This document shows, piece after piece, positions 7,739 through 16,348 of a stretch of DNA of 64,000 bases. Under the pieces are notes generated by a model. That model was given only the letters and a program-made list of their open reading frames with translations, had not been told where the DNA came from and did no database searches. The stretch is from Jiella pacifica (lineage in GTDB: Bacteria > Pseudomonadota > Alphaproteobacteria > Rhizobiales > Rhizobiaceae). Both the position numbers and the translations under genes were made by a program. Within the stretch, counting starts at the first letter, position 1. The number at the start of each line of letters is the position of its first letter. Where the stretch lies: NCBI RefSeq assembly GCF_010500815.1, contig NZ_JAAAMG010000011.1, positions 119,448 to 183,447 of the forward strand. Direction: 5' to 3'.

Positions 7739-8600
7739 CGAGCGCCTCCAGCAGCTTGGCGTTGTTGCCTTCGGGATCGGCGTTGAAGGCATCCAGCGAG
7801 AATTGGACGGAGGCGATCTTCGGCTCGTAACGCCCGGCTTCGACCTCGGCGAGTGTCGCGTCATAGGTCTCGCGGTCGATCGGCTTGAAGCGGATGATAT
7901 CGCCGGGCCGGAACAGGAACAGATCCTTCAGATAGCTGCGCTCGCCCTTCGGATCGAAGATCGGCATCGGCGTGATGCCGAACATCTGATAGCCGCCTGC
8001 TCCGCGCACGGAATAGACGCAGCCGAAGCAGCCACCGTAGCCGACCGTCTGCTTCGGCGTATCGGTGCGCGGACGGAGGTATTTCGGCACCTCGATCTGC
8101 CGGGCGCGCTCGACCAGCTGATAGGTGAAGGGCAATCCGGCGACGAAGCCAACCATCGAGACGAACCAGGGTGCGCCGGAATGAGCCTCGATGAATTTTT
8201 CGACGCTGTCATAGCCGTTGATCCGCGCCGCATATTCCAGATCCGTACCGTCTGGATCCTGATGACGCTCGCGAAAGCGCATCAGGGTCTCGTGGGTCCA
8301 CGGGTCGTTGTAGAGGACGGGCATCTCGATGATGCGCGTGTCGATCGTCTTCTCGGCGTTCTCGGCCGCAACCTCGAACGTCTTCAGCCGCTCCATGAGC
8401 ACGTCGGGCGCAATCACGTCCGGATCGAACTTCACCTGGAAGGAGGCGTTGGCGGGGCAGATCTCGGTGATGCCGTCGATTTTCGCGTTGCGGACCGCCG
8501 TCGTCATCGACAGGCTCTTGAAGAATGCCTCGAGCGACATTTCCTCGTCCACCTCGACGAAGATGTGCTCGTCGCCGCCGAAAGAATAACGCGTCTTCAT
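7731..8600 (-). CDS. pxpB: 5-oxoprolinase subunit B family protein (KipI-like), N-terminally extended
   Basis: 289 residues beginning MKTRYSFGGDEHIFVEVDEE. The KipI / allophanate-hydrolase-subunit-1 core is seen in the middle and end: FIEAHSGAPWFVSMVGFVAG, LPFTYQL, then VPKYLRPRTDTPKQTVGYGG and a cysteine-containing CFGCVYSVRGAGGYQMFGIT, then RPGDIIRFKPI. Typical PxpB proteins are about 220 residues, so this one belongs to the longer subgroup that usually neighbours biotin carboxylase. It overlaps the carboxylase gene upstream by 4 bases (8597-8600). Confidence 0.88.
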   Translation of the reverse strand: MKTRYSFGGDEHIFVEVDEEMSLEAFFKSLSMTTAVRNAKIDGITEICPANASFQVKFDPDVIAPDVLMERLKTFEVAAENAEKTIDTRIIEMPVLYNDPWTHETLMRFRERHQDPDGTDLEYAARINGYDSVEKFIEAHSGAPWFVSMVGFVAGLPFTYQLVERARQIEVPKYLRPRTDTPKQTVGYGGCFGCVYSVRGAGGYQMFGITPMPIFDPKGERSYLKDLFLFRPGDIIRFKPIDRETYDATLAEVEAGRYEPKIASVQFSLDAFNADPEGNNAKLLEALDG

Positions 8601-10003
8601 CGGCTCTCTTTCCCTGCTTCGGATTGCCCTGCTTCGGTTCGTTCGGCGGCGAGCGGATGGCCCTTGAGCCACGCCTCCAGCCAGTTCGTGTGAAACGTCC
8701 CTCTGCGGACGTCGTCGGCCCTGGTCAGCGCCAGATGGAGGGGCACCGTCGTCGGCAGGCCCTCGATCTTGAGTTCGCCCAGCGCCCGCGCCATCCGCGC
8801 GATCGCCGCCACGCGGGTCTCGGCATGGGCGATCAGCTTGCCGAGCAGCGAATCGTAGAACGGCGGCACCTGATAGCCGGGATAGAGCATGGTATCGAAG
8901 CGCACGCCCATGCCGCCAGGAACTTCGAGCCCGCTGACCGTGCCGGGATGCGGCCGAAAGTCGGCGGATGGATCCTCGGCGTTGATCCGCGCCTCGACGG
9001 CGTGGCCGCGCAGCCGGATGTCCTTTTGCGACAGGCCGAGCTTCTCGCCGCCCGCGATGCGGATCATCCAGGCGACGAGATCGATGCCGGTGACCATTTC
9101 CGTTACCGGGTGCTCGACCTGGATGCGGGTGTTCATCTCGATGAAGAAGAACTCGCCCGTCGTCTCGTCGAAGAGATATTCGAGGGTGCCGGCGCCGCGA
9201 TAGTTCACCCGCTCGGCGAGCTTCACTGCCGACATGCAAAGGGCTTCGCGCTGTGCATCCGAAAGGCAGGCGGCAGGCGCCTCCTCCCAGACCTTCTGGC
9301 GGCGGCGCTGCAGCGAGCACTCGCGCTCGTACAGATGGATCGCCCGCTCGCCGTCGCCGAGGACCTGCACTTCGACGTGACGGGCGCGGCGAACGAAGCG
9401 TTCCAGATAGAGCCCGCCGTCGCCGAAGGCGGCTTTCGCCTCGGCGCTGGCCTGGGGAATGAGTGCCGCGAGCTCGCCGGCGTTCTCGGTGATGCGGATG
9501 CCCCGCCCGCCGCCGCCGGCGGCGGCCTTGATCATGACGGGATAGCCGACCGCCTCGGCCGCCGCCTGGGCTTCGGCGACATCCTTCACGGTCCCGTCCG
9601 ATCCAGGCACCGTCGGAACGCCGGCGAGCTGCGCCTCGCGCCGAGCCACTGCCTTGTCGCCCATCCTGGCGATGGTTTCAGGCTTCGGACCGACGAAGAT
9701 CATGCCAGCCGCCTCGACCTTCTGGGCGAAGGCAGCGTTTTCGGAGAGGAAGCCGTAACCCGGATGCACCGCGTCGCAGCCGGTTTCGAGCGCGGCGGCG
9801 ATCAGCGCATCACCGTTGAGATAGGATTTCGAGGCATGTGGCGGGCCGATCTTCGCCGTCTCGTCCGCAAGCCGCGCCGCCAACATGGTCTCGTCGGCAG
9901 CGCTCACCGCCTGAACGGTGGCGATGCCGAGTTCCTTCGCCGCGCGGAGGATCCTCACGGCGATTTCGCCGCGATTGGCGACAAAGATCTTTTGCATCGC
10001 CAT
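8597..10003 (-). CDS. Biotin carboxylase (AccC-like) of the Pxp-linked carboxylase
   Basis: 468 residues with the complete BC fold: N-terminal MQKIFVANRGEIAVRILRA, substrate region VHPGYGFLSENAAFA, ATP-grasp glycine loop KAAAGGGGRGIR (about residue 160), ECSLQRRRQKVWEEAPA, and the catalytic EMNTRIQVEHPVTE (about 290). It carboxylates the biotin of a carrier protein using ATP and bicarbonate. The gene is not beside accB of fatty acid synthesis. It lies between a tiny BCCP gene and pxpB, so it is more likely the BC subunit of a dedicated split carboxylase than the housekeeping acetyl-CoA carboxylase. Confidence 0.93.
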   Translation of the reverse strand: MAMQKIFVANRGEIAVRILRAAKELGIATVQAVSAADETMLAARLADETAKIGPPHASKSYLNGDALIAAALETGCDAVHPGYGFLSENAAFAQKVEAAGMIFVGPKPETIARMGDKAVARREAQLAGVPTVPGSDGTVKDVAEAQAAAEAVGYPVMIKAAAGGGGRGIRITENAGELAALIPQASAEAKAAFGDGGLYLERFVRRARHVEVQVLGDGERAIHLYERECSLQRRRQKVWEEAPAACLSDAQREALCMSAVKLAERVNYRGAGTLEYLFDETTGEFFFIEMNTRIQVEHPVTEMVTGIDLVAWMIRIAGGEKLGLSQKDIRLRGHAVEARINAEDPSADFRPHPGTVSGLEVPGGMGVRFDTMLYPGYQVPPFYDSLLGKLIAHAETRVAAIARMARALGELKIEGLPTTVPLHLALTRADDVRRGTFHTNWLEAWLKGHPLAAERTEAGQSEAGKESR

Positions 10004-10006
10004 CGA

Positions 10007-10249
10007 TCAGGCTTCGAGATCGTACAGTGGCTGGCCGGCCATCACCGCATCCTCGTTCTCGACGTGAAAGGCAACGAGCGTTCCCGCGGCCTCGGCGACG
10101 ACCGGAGTGAAGGACTTCATCACCTCGATTAGCCCGAGGGTATCGCCGATCGCCACCGGGTCGCCCTCTTTTTTGAAGACCGGCTCCTCTGGTGAGGGCG
10201 AGCGGTAGAAGGTTCCGGGGATCGGGGCCTCGATGGTGGTCTTGGTCAT
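10007..10249 (-). CDS. Minimal biotin carboxyl carrier protein, 80 aa
   Basis: The product begins MTKTTIEAPIPGTFYRSPSP and contains EEPVFKKEGDPV and IEVMKSFTPV, with the biotinylated lysine at about residue 45. The central residues are V-M-K rather than the usual A-M-K. It contains only the biotinyl domain, without the long N-terminal region of fatty-acid AccB. It is the first gene of the leftward operon and ends three bases before the carboxylase start, so it is the carrier for that enzyme. The start at 10249 begins the conserved domain; the upstream in-frame extension is not conserved. Confidence 0.88.
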   Translation of the reverse strand: MTKTTIEAPIPGTFYRSPSPEEPVFKKEGDPVAIGDTLGLIEVMKSFTPVVAEAAGTLVAFHVENEDAVMAGQPLYDLEA

Positions 10250-10290
10250 GGCATCGCCCGCCTGTCGCTTGAGAAAAACTCCGCCGAGCC

Positions 10291-10325
10291 TTGCAAAACT
10301 TCGCCCCGGCGTAAAATTGCAAAAC
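10291..10325. promoter_or_regulatory. Direct-repeat candidate regulator site in the LysR/BCCP divergent region
   Basis: TTGCAAAAC occurs twice in the same orientation (10291-10299 and 10317-10325), spaced 26 bases apart, within an AT-richer patch of the 224-base region between the divergent BCCP and LysR genes. LysR regulators commonly bind divergent intergenic regions at paired sites. Assignment to this LysR protein is inference. Confidence 0.35.
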
Positions 10326-10473
10326 AGAAAGCTCCATATCAAGAAATCAGATACCCCTGCCAGGCGCGTCCGGCGGCGGATGGGGATTTTGGGAAGGCCT
10401 ACCGGCTGGGCATCCCGTGCCATTCCACCGGGGCCGTCGCGTCAAGAAGTCCCCATTGAGGAGAGTCCGCCTC

Positions 10474-11391
10474 TTGTCGATATCGCTGAAGCAGATCCGC
10501 TATTTCGTCGCGGCGGCCGAGAGCGGGCGGATCAGCCGCGCAGCCGTCGAACTGAACGTGTCCCAGTCGGCCGTGACGACCGCGATCCAGCAACTGGAGG
10601 GCCTGCTGGGCGCCCTGCTGCTCGAGCGCACGCCGCAGGGCGTGAGGGTGACGATCGAGGGCGGACGCTTCCTGCCCCAGGCCAAGCAGATCCTCTCTTC
10701 CGTCGCCGAGGCGATCCGCAGCCCGCACATGACCGGCGACCAGATCGCCGGCCGGGTGCGGGTCGGTGTGACCTATACCGTCGCGGGCTATTTCCTGCCG
10801 CCGCATCTGATCCGGTTCTACGCCAGTTTTCCGGGTGTGACGCTGGAACTTTTCGAGGCACCCCGGACGGTGCTCGAACAGGCGATCGTCGACGGCGCGC
10901 TCGACGTCGCGGTCATGTTGGTCTCCAATCTCGACAACCGAAAGGACATCGCCAGCGAAATCCTCAAGCGCTCGCCGCGCCGCCTCTGGCTCGCCCCCGG
11001 CCATCCTCTGACCCGCACCGAACGCGTCGCCCTCGCCGACATCGAGCCGCATCCCTATCTCATGCTGACCGTCGACGAGGCGAAGGTCACGTCGATGCGT
11101 TACTGGACCGTCGCCGGTCTCGAACCGAAAGTGACCTTCCGCACGGCATCGGTCGAAGCGGTCCGTTCCATGGTCGCGGCCGGCATCGGCGTGACCATCC
11201 TGTCCGAAATGGTCTACCGGCCCTGGTCCCTCGACGGCCAGCGCATCGAGACGCGGGTGATCGACGAAGGGGTCCCGAGCATGGATGTCGGCCTCGCCTG
11301 GAAGCGGGAGACGGCTTTCGACGCCCCCTGCAACGCCTTCTGCAACTTCATGCGCTATGCGACCGCAAGCAGCGGCAACAGCGAGCAATGA
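10474..11391 (+). CDS. LysR-family transcriptional regulator
   Basis: 305 residues from a TTG start at 10474, chosen because GAGGAGAG lies about eight bases upstream; the ATG-initiated extension at 10417 has no homology. The N-terminal winged helix reads SISLKQIRYFVAAAESGRIS then VSQSAVTTAIQQLEGLLGALL, followed by a LysR substrate-binding domain with VRVGVTYTVAGYFLP and AGIGVTILSEMVYRP. It sits divergent from the carboxylase operon and directly upstream of pxpA, so it is the likely activator of both. The effector might be 5-oxoproline or a related amide, which is inference. Confidence 0.9.
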   Translation: MSISLKQIRYFVAAAESGRISRAAVELNVSQSAVTTAIQQLEGLLGALLLERTPQGVRVTIEGGRFLPQAKQILSSVAEAIRSPHMTGDQIAGRVRVGVTYTVAGYFLPPHLIRFYASFPGVTLELFEAPRTVLEQAIVDGALDVAVMLVSNLDNRKDIASEILKRSPRRLWLAPGHPLTRTERVALADIEPHPYLMLTVDEAKVTSMRYWTVAGLEPKVTFRTASVEAVRSMVAAGIGVTILSEMVYRPWSLDGQRIETRVIDEGVPSMDVGLAWKRETAFDAPCNAFCNFMRYATASSGNSEQ

Positions 11392-11518
11392 CCGCGCCGG
11401 CAACGCCATCAATTTTGCCGATGCCAGCCCGCAATTTATTCGATTTGACCCGGCAGCCGGATCACGTCCACGCTCCTAACCACTGCAAAAGCGGCAGTTC
11501 GAGCGAAGGACGAGCACC

Positions 11519-12241
11519 TTGGGCGTCACCATCAATTGCGATATGGGCGAAGGCTTTGGCCTTTATGAATGTGGCGACGATACCGGGCTGATGCCCTTCG
11601 TCGACATCGCCAATGTCGCCTGCGGCTTTCACGCGTCGGATCCCTCGGTGATGCGGGCGACGGTGGCGCTCGCCGCCCGCCACGGGGTCGCGGTGGGGGC
11701 GCATCCCTCCTTCCCGGATCTTCAGGGGTTCGGGCGCCGCGAGATGAAGATGGACCGGGACGAGCTGGCTGCCTGCCTGATTTACCAGATCGGGGCGCTC
11801 AAAGGCTTCCTCGACGAGAAGCGGCTGACACTCAACCACATCAAGCCTCATGGCGCCCTCTACGGGGCTGCCATGCGGCACGAGCACGTCGCAAACGCCA
11901 TCGCCGACGCGGCGCAGATTTTCGACGTTCCTCTGCTTTGCATGCGCGGCACGCTGCAGGAGGACGTCTATGCCGCACGCGGCGTGCCCTTCCTCGCCGA
12001 ATATTATGCCGACCTCGACTACGATGCAGCCGGCGGCCTGATCATCACACGCAAGCACGAGGCCAAGGATCCGGAAGAAGCCGCACGGCGGGTCAAGCGG
12101 GTGCTGCTCGACAACAAGGCGACCACCATCGAGGGCACGCTGATCGACATGCAGGCGGATACGATCTGCGTTCATTCCGATACGCCGGGGGCAGTCGACC
12201 TGGCCCGCGCCGTGCGCCAGGCACTGGATGAGATCGCCTGA
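11519..12241 (+). CDS. pxpA: 5-oxoprolinase subunit A (LamB/YcsF family)
   Basis: 240 residues from a TTG start preceded by GAAGGA. Hallmark sequences are INCDMGEGFGLYECGDD, ANVACGFHASDPSVM, VGAHPSFPDLQGFGRR and HIKPHGALYG, typical of the TIM-barrel-like YcsF/PxpA fold with a metal-type active site. PxpA together with PxpB and PxpC hydrolyses 5-oxoproline to glutamate with ATP. The gene is separated from its partners and lies downstream of the LysR gene on the opposite strand to pxpBC. Confidence 0.92.
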   Translation: MGVTINCDMGEGFGLYECGDDTGLMPFVDIANVACGFHASDPSVMRATVALAARHGVAVGAHPSFPDLQGFGRREMKMDRDELAACLIYQIGALKGFLDEKRLTLNHIKPHGALYGAAMRHEHVANAIADAAQIFDVPLLCMRGTLQEDVYAARGVPFLAEYYADLDYDAAGGLIITRKHEAKDPEEAARRVKRVLLDNKATTIEGTLIDMQADTICVHSDTPGAVDLARAVRQALDEIA

Positions 12242-12339
12242 CTTTCGACCGATCGCGTGACCTTGCCGCAGGCGTCAAGTCCACTGCGACGAGGGGCCGG
12301 GACGGCGCCTGCAGCGCATCTGCAAGCGCAACGAAAGGG

Positions 12340-12714
12340 ATGCAGACGCCGCACACGGCACGTTCGACGACGGTCGGAGTGAGGGAAGTGCACACGGGGT
12401 TTTCGACCCACGACCTCGCCCCGCCGCAGCGCCGGCTGGCGTGGCAGAAGGCCGTCTCCGACATCTCCTTCCCGCTCGATCTGGCCTTTCACGGCACACG
12501 GCTCTTCGGCAGCTCGCTCGATGCCTGGACGCTCGGTGCCGGGTCGATCTCGCGAAACCGCTCGAACGGCATGCTGTATCGCCGCGATCCGCACCACCTC
12601 CTCGAAGAACGCCGTGGAAGGCGATTTCCTCCGTCGCGACCAAGACCGGCTTCTGAGCGAAGTCGAAGGGTCGGGCGAAACGCCGCGAAAGTGGGTGCAG
12701 CAGGCCGAACCTGA
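12340..12714 (+). pseudogene. Truncated AraC-type regulator (ligand-binding part only)
   Basis: The ATG follows GAAAGGG. Translation gives REVHTGFSTHDLAPPQRRLA, then SFPLDLAFHG and DAWTLGAGSISRNRSNGMLY, then RRDPHHLLEE. This matches the N-terminal AraC-binding-like domain of Hyphomicrobiales AraC regulators (FSTDDLPPAER...W...FPLD...L..WSLG..SLSRNRSDG...RR..HLL). After LLEE the frame degenerates, with homologous-looking residues moving to another frame, and no AraC helix-turn-helix pair follows. Its place just upstream of the ABC operon suggests it once regulated it. Confidence 0.5.
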
Positions 12715-12903
12715 TCAGGCCGCTCGTGCTGGACAGGCGAGCGAAACGCGCGATCGCATCAAAGCTCTCGAACGCCAGATCCGCAAACGCCGCCCATCGA
12801 TCGCACGCAGAACGACGTTCATCAGATCGTTGCCCGATTGTCATCCTGCCTTGTTGTTCGCTCGGTAACCGTCCGCCGTTCCGAGACGAAACGAGGGGTA
12901 GAC

Positions 12904-14472
12904 ATGATTTCGCGCGCACTCATGGCGATGCTGACGGGCGGGCTTTTGGCGCTGGGAGCGGCAACGCCCGCCGCGGCTGATGCAGACGGACGGCCAGACA
13001 TCGTCGTTGCCGTCGCCGACAATCCGCCGACACTGGAACCCGCCAAGGAGCTTTCCAACGTCGGCACCCGCATCACCTATTCGGTCTTCGACACGCTGAT
13101 CCGCAGAGACTTTCTGTCGGAGACGGGCGGCGGCGGGTCCAAACTCGTTCCTTCGCTCGCCACGAGCTGGAAGCGGCTCGATGACAGGACGCTCGAAGTC
13201 AAACTGCGTGAAGGCGTGAAATTCCAGAACGGCACCGACTTCACCGCCGACGACGTGGTCTTCACCTTTTCGCCCGAGCGCCTGATCGGCGAGGACTCGC
13301 CGCTGCCGCAGGGTCGCGCCTATTTCGGGGTTCTCGATCATGTCGAGAAGATCGACCCCTACACCGTGCGGTTCGTCACCAAGGCGCCGGACCCGCTGCT
13401 CGAGCAGCGCCTCGCCTCCTGGGCGTCGTGGATCGTCAACAAGAACGATTGGCTGGAAAAGGCCAAGGGCAAGGCCTTCGCCCAGTTCCCGGTCGGCACC
13501 GGCCCCTACATGCTGGAAGACTACCGCGCCGATCAGCATGTGAAGCTCAAGGCGTTCGACGGCTATTGGGGCGGCAAGCCGACCGCCAGAACCGTCACCT
13601 TCAAAAAGGTCCCGGAGCCCGCAGCTCGCGTTGCCGGCCTCGTCAGCGGCGAATTCGACATCATCGCCAATGTCGCACCGGACCAGATCGCCCAGATCGA
13701 CGGCTATGACGACATCGAGACCCGCAGCGTCGTCCTCGCGAACTCTCACGTGCTCGTCTACAACACCGACAATGCCGTCCTGAAGGACAAGCGGGTGCGA
13801 CAGGCGATGAACCTCGCCATCGACCGCCAGTTGCTCGTCGATGCGCTTTGGGACGGCAAGGCGGTCGTCCCGAACGGCCACCAGTATCCCGAATACGGCG
13901 ACATGTATCAGGCTGACCGTCCAGGCTTCGAATACAACCCGGACAAGGCCAGGAAGCTTCTGGACGAGGCCGGCTACAAGGGCGAGGAAATCGCCTATTC
14001 GACCGAGCCGCAATATTACCTCAACGCCCTTCCCGCGGCCCAGGCGATGCTGGAGATGTGGAAGGCCGTCGGGCTCAACGTGAGGCTCGACGTGCGCGAG
14101 GACGTCGACACGATCCCGAACGATCAACTGATGGTCCGCAACTGGTCGAACTCGACCCGCTATCCCGATCCGGTCGGCGGCCTGTGGAACACCTGGGGAC
14201 CGTTCGGCTCGGCCCAGAAGAGCTGGCAGACTTGGGCTCCCAAGGAGTTCAACAAGGTCGGCCACGAACTCGAGACGACGCTCGATCACGACAAGCGGTT
14301 CAAACTCGCCGTCAAGCTGATGGACATCTGGGAGGACGACGCCCCCGGCACCATCCTCTACCAGCCGCTGGAAACCTACGGCGTGCGCAAGTCCCTGAAA
14401 TGGCAGCCATACACCTTCTACTACATGGATCTGCGGCCGTATAACCTGACGGACGAGGCGAACGGCTCGTGA
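12904..14472 (+). CDS. ABC transporter substrate-binding protein, SBP_bac_5 (oligopeptide/DppA) family
   Basis: 522 residues starting MISRALMAMLTGGLLALGAA with a Sec signal peptide cleaved near residue 25 (TPAAADADG). The mature part has family-5 features: NPPTLEPAKELSNVGTRITY near the N-terminus, LATSWKRLDDRTLEVKLREG, FPVGTGPYMLEDY, and RVRQAMNLAIDRQLL. It captures an extracytoplasmic ligand for the permeases encoded downstream. Its last codons overlap the next gene by 4 bases. Cluster-5 binding proteins bind peptides, nickel, glycosides or opines; the two phosphodiesterase genes in this operon suggest a phosphodiester-containing ligand, which is inference. The start at 12904 follows GAGGGG. 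Confidence 0.92.
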   Translation: MISRALMAMLTGGLLALGAATPAAADADGRPDIVVAVADNPPTLEPAKELSNVGTRITYSVFDTLIRRDFLSETGGGGSKLVPSLATSWKRLDDRTLEVKLREGVKFQNGTDFTADDVVFTFSPERLIGEDSPLPQGRAYFGVLDHVEKIDPYTVRFVTKAPDPLLEQRLASWASWIVNKNDWLEKAKGKAFAQFPVGTGPYMLEDYRADQHVKLKAFDGYWGGKPTARTVTFKKVPEPAARVAGLVSGEFDIIANVAPDQIAQIDGYDDIETRSVVLANSHVLVYNTDNAVLKDKRVRQAMNLAIDRQLLVDALWDGKAVVPNGHQYPEYGDMYQADRPGFEYNPDKARKLLDEAGYKGEEIAYSTEPQYYLNALPAAQAMLEMWKAVGLNVRLDVREDVDTIPNDQLMVRNWSNSTRYPDPVGGLWNTWGPFGSAQKSWQTWAPKEFNKVGHELETTLDHDKRFKLAVKLMDIWEDDAPGTILYQPLETYGVRKSLKWQPYTFYYMDLRPYNLTDEANGS

Positions 14473-15518
14473 CGGTCGACGTCCTCGAAAGGCAAGGCGT
14501 CGGCTCCGCCGGCGCCTTGCCCGCCACTCGCACGCCCCCTGCCGATACTGCCCCCGCCGTCGAGCCGGTCCTCTCGATAGACGGACTGTCCGTCGGCACC
14601 GGAAACGTCGACATCGTCATCGACGTCTCGCTGGCGGTCGCGCCCGGCGAGACGCTCTGTCTCGTCGGCGAGAGCGGCTGCGGCAAGAGCCTCACCTGTC
14701 TGGCAGCCATGGGGCTTCTCGCCGACCCTGTCCGACTGAAGGCCGGCAGCGTCAGCCTGCAAGGCCGGGAGCTGACCGGGCTTGACGAAAAACACCTGCG
14801 CCAGATCCGCGGCCGGGACATGGCGATGATCTTCCAGGATCCTGCCGCTTCGCTCAATCCCGTGCAGCGCGTCGGCCGGCAGGTCGCCGAGGCGCTCGTC
14901 GTCCATGAGGGCCTCGGCATGCGCGCGGCGATGCACCGGGCCGTCGAGCTCCTCGACCGGGTCGGCATCGTCAATGCCACCAGCCGCGCCGAAGCCTATC
15001 CGCATCAGCTCTCCGGTGGCATGTGCCAACGGGTGATGATCGCCATGGCGCTCGCCTGCCGGCCGCGACTGATCATCGCCGACGAGTCGACGACGGCGCT
15101 CGACGTGACCACGCAGGCCCAGATCCTGAAGCTGATGAAGACGCTGCAGCAGGAGACCGGGACGGCGATGATCTTCGTCACCCATGATCTCAGCGTGGTC
15201 GCAGAGATCGCCGACCGCGTCGCGGTGATGTATTCCGGCCGCATCGTCGAAACCGGGCTCGTCGACGACATTTTCGACCACCCCGGCCACCCCTACACGC
15301 GCGGCCTGATGGACTGCCGCCTGCATGCGCTGTCGGCGACGAGCGAACGGCTCGCGGCGATCGCGGGAACCGTGCCTCGGCCGGCGGCGCGGCCGAGCGG
15401 CTGTGCATTCCGAACCCGCTGCCCGAAAGCCGCCGAGCGCTGCGAAACGCTTCCCTTGCCGCGCGGTTTTGCAGCCGGCCAGACAGTTGCCTGCCATTTT
15501 TCGGGACCGGCGCAATGA
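14469..15518 (+). CDS. ABC transporter ATP-binding protein, DppD/OppD type
   Basis: 349 residues from a GTG start overlapping the previous stop (GTGA). Walker A is [11 protein letters not shown] (about 68-78), the signature is LSGGMCQRV (about 180) and Walker B is [12 protein letters not shown] (about 200). The C-terminal region has the cysteine-containing oligopeptide-transporter extension ([16 protein letters not shown]), which in this family can bind an iron-sulphur cluster. It pairs with the second ATPase to energise the two permeases. About 25 N-terminal residues before SIDGLSV are a low-complexity extension. Confidence 0.92.
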   Translation: MTVDVLERQGVGSAGALPATRTPPADTAPAVEPVLSIDGLSVGTGNVDIVIDVSLAVAPGETLCLVGESGCGKSLTCLAAMGLLADPVRLKAGSVSLQGRELTGLDEKHLRQIRGRDMAMIFQDPAASLNPVQRVGRQVAEALVVHEGLGMRAAMHRAVELLDRVGIVNATSRAEAYPHQLSGGMCQRVMIAMALACRPRLIIADESTTALDVTTQAQILKLMKTLQQETGTAMIFVTHDLSVVAEIADRVAVMYSGRIVETGLVDDIFDHPGHPYTRGLMDCRLHALSATSERLAAIAGTVPRPAARPSGCAFRTRCPKAAERCETLPLPRGFAAGQTVACHFSGPAQ

Positions 15519-16348
15519 CCGTTGCGGCCATCGAACTGCGCGATGTCAGCCGGCACTATCGCGGCAAAGGCAGTTGGTTCCTCAAGGCTGAGCCCGTGCG
15601 CGCCGTCGACGGTGTCGACATCGCGCTCAACGAAGGCGAGACCCTCGGCATCGTCGGCGAGAGCGGCAGCGGCAAGTCGACGCTGGGCCGCATTGCCGCC
15701 GGCATCGAAGCACCGAGCAGCGGTCACGTGTCGTTTCGTGGTGCGCCCTATGCCCCCATCGGTTCGGCCCTCTGGCGACGCCAGCGCCGCAACGTGCAGG
15801 TGGTCTTCCAGAACCCGTCGCAGGCCCTCGATCCGCGACTGTCCATCGCCGCCCAGATCCGCCAGCCGATGACGGCTCACGGCATCGAGGCCGGCGACGA
15901 CACCGTCGCGGAGATGCTCGCGCGCGTCGGTCTTGCCGGCCTCGGCAACCGATTCCCGCACCAGCTATCCGGCGGTCAGTTGCAGCGGGCGGTCATCGCC
16001 AGGGCGCTCGCCTTGTCCCCCGACGTGATCGTCTGCGACGAGGCGGTGAGCGCACTCGACGTCTCCGTGCAGGCGCAGATCCTCAACCTCCTGCAGGATC
16101 TGCAGGCCGAGTTCGGCGTCGCCTACCTGTTCATTTCCCACGACCTCGGCGTCGTCCGCCATGTCAGCCATCGCATCGCGGTGATGCGTCACGGGCGGAT
16201 CGTCGAGACCGGTCCCGCTGCTGTCGTCTTCGCCCAGCCGCAAGATCACTACACACGCTCGCTCATCGCCGCCCTCCCCGCGGCGTCGCCCGCTGCGCGG
16301 CGGGCTCGCGATGGCCGCCAAAGCGCTTCACTCTCGAAAGTCCGATGA
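15515..16348 (+). CDS. ABC transporter ATP-binding protein, DppF/OppF type
   Basis: 277 residues, starting in the ATGA overlap with the first ATPase. Walker A GESGSGKSTLG (about 47-57), Q-loop VVFQNPSQALDPR, signature LSGGQLQRAVIARAL (about 150) and Walker B VIVCDEAVSALDVSVQAQ (about 170) are all intact. It is slightly short for DppF because the long C-terminal cysteine extension is missing. Its stop overlaps the following phosphodiesterase gene by 4 bases, so the enzyme gene is embedded in the transporter operon. Confidence 0.92.
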   Translation: MTVAAIELRDVSRHYRGKGSWFLKAEPVRAVDGVDIALNEGETLGIVGESGSGKSTLGRIAAGIEAPSSGHVSFRGAPYAPIGSALWRRQRRNVQVVFQNPSQALDPRLSIAAQIRQPMTAHGIEAGDDTVAEMLARVGLAGLGNRFPHQLSGGQLQRAVIARALALSPDVIVCDEAVSALDVSVQAQILNLLQDLQAEFGVAYLFISHDLGVVRHVSHRIAVMRHGRIVETGPAAVVFAQPQDHYTRSLIAALPAASPAARRARDGRQSASLSKVR

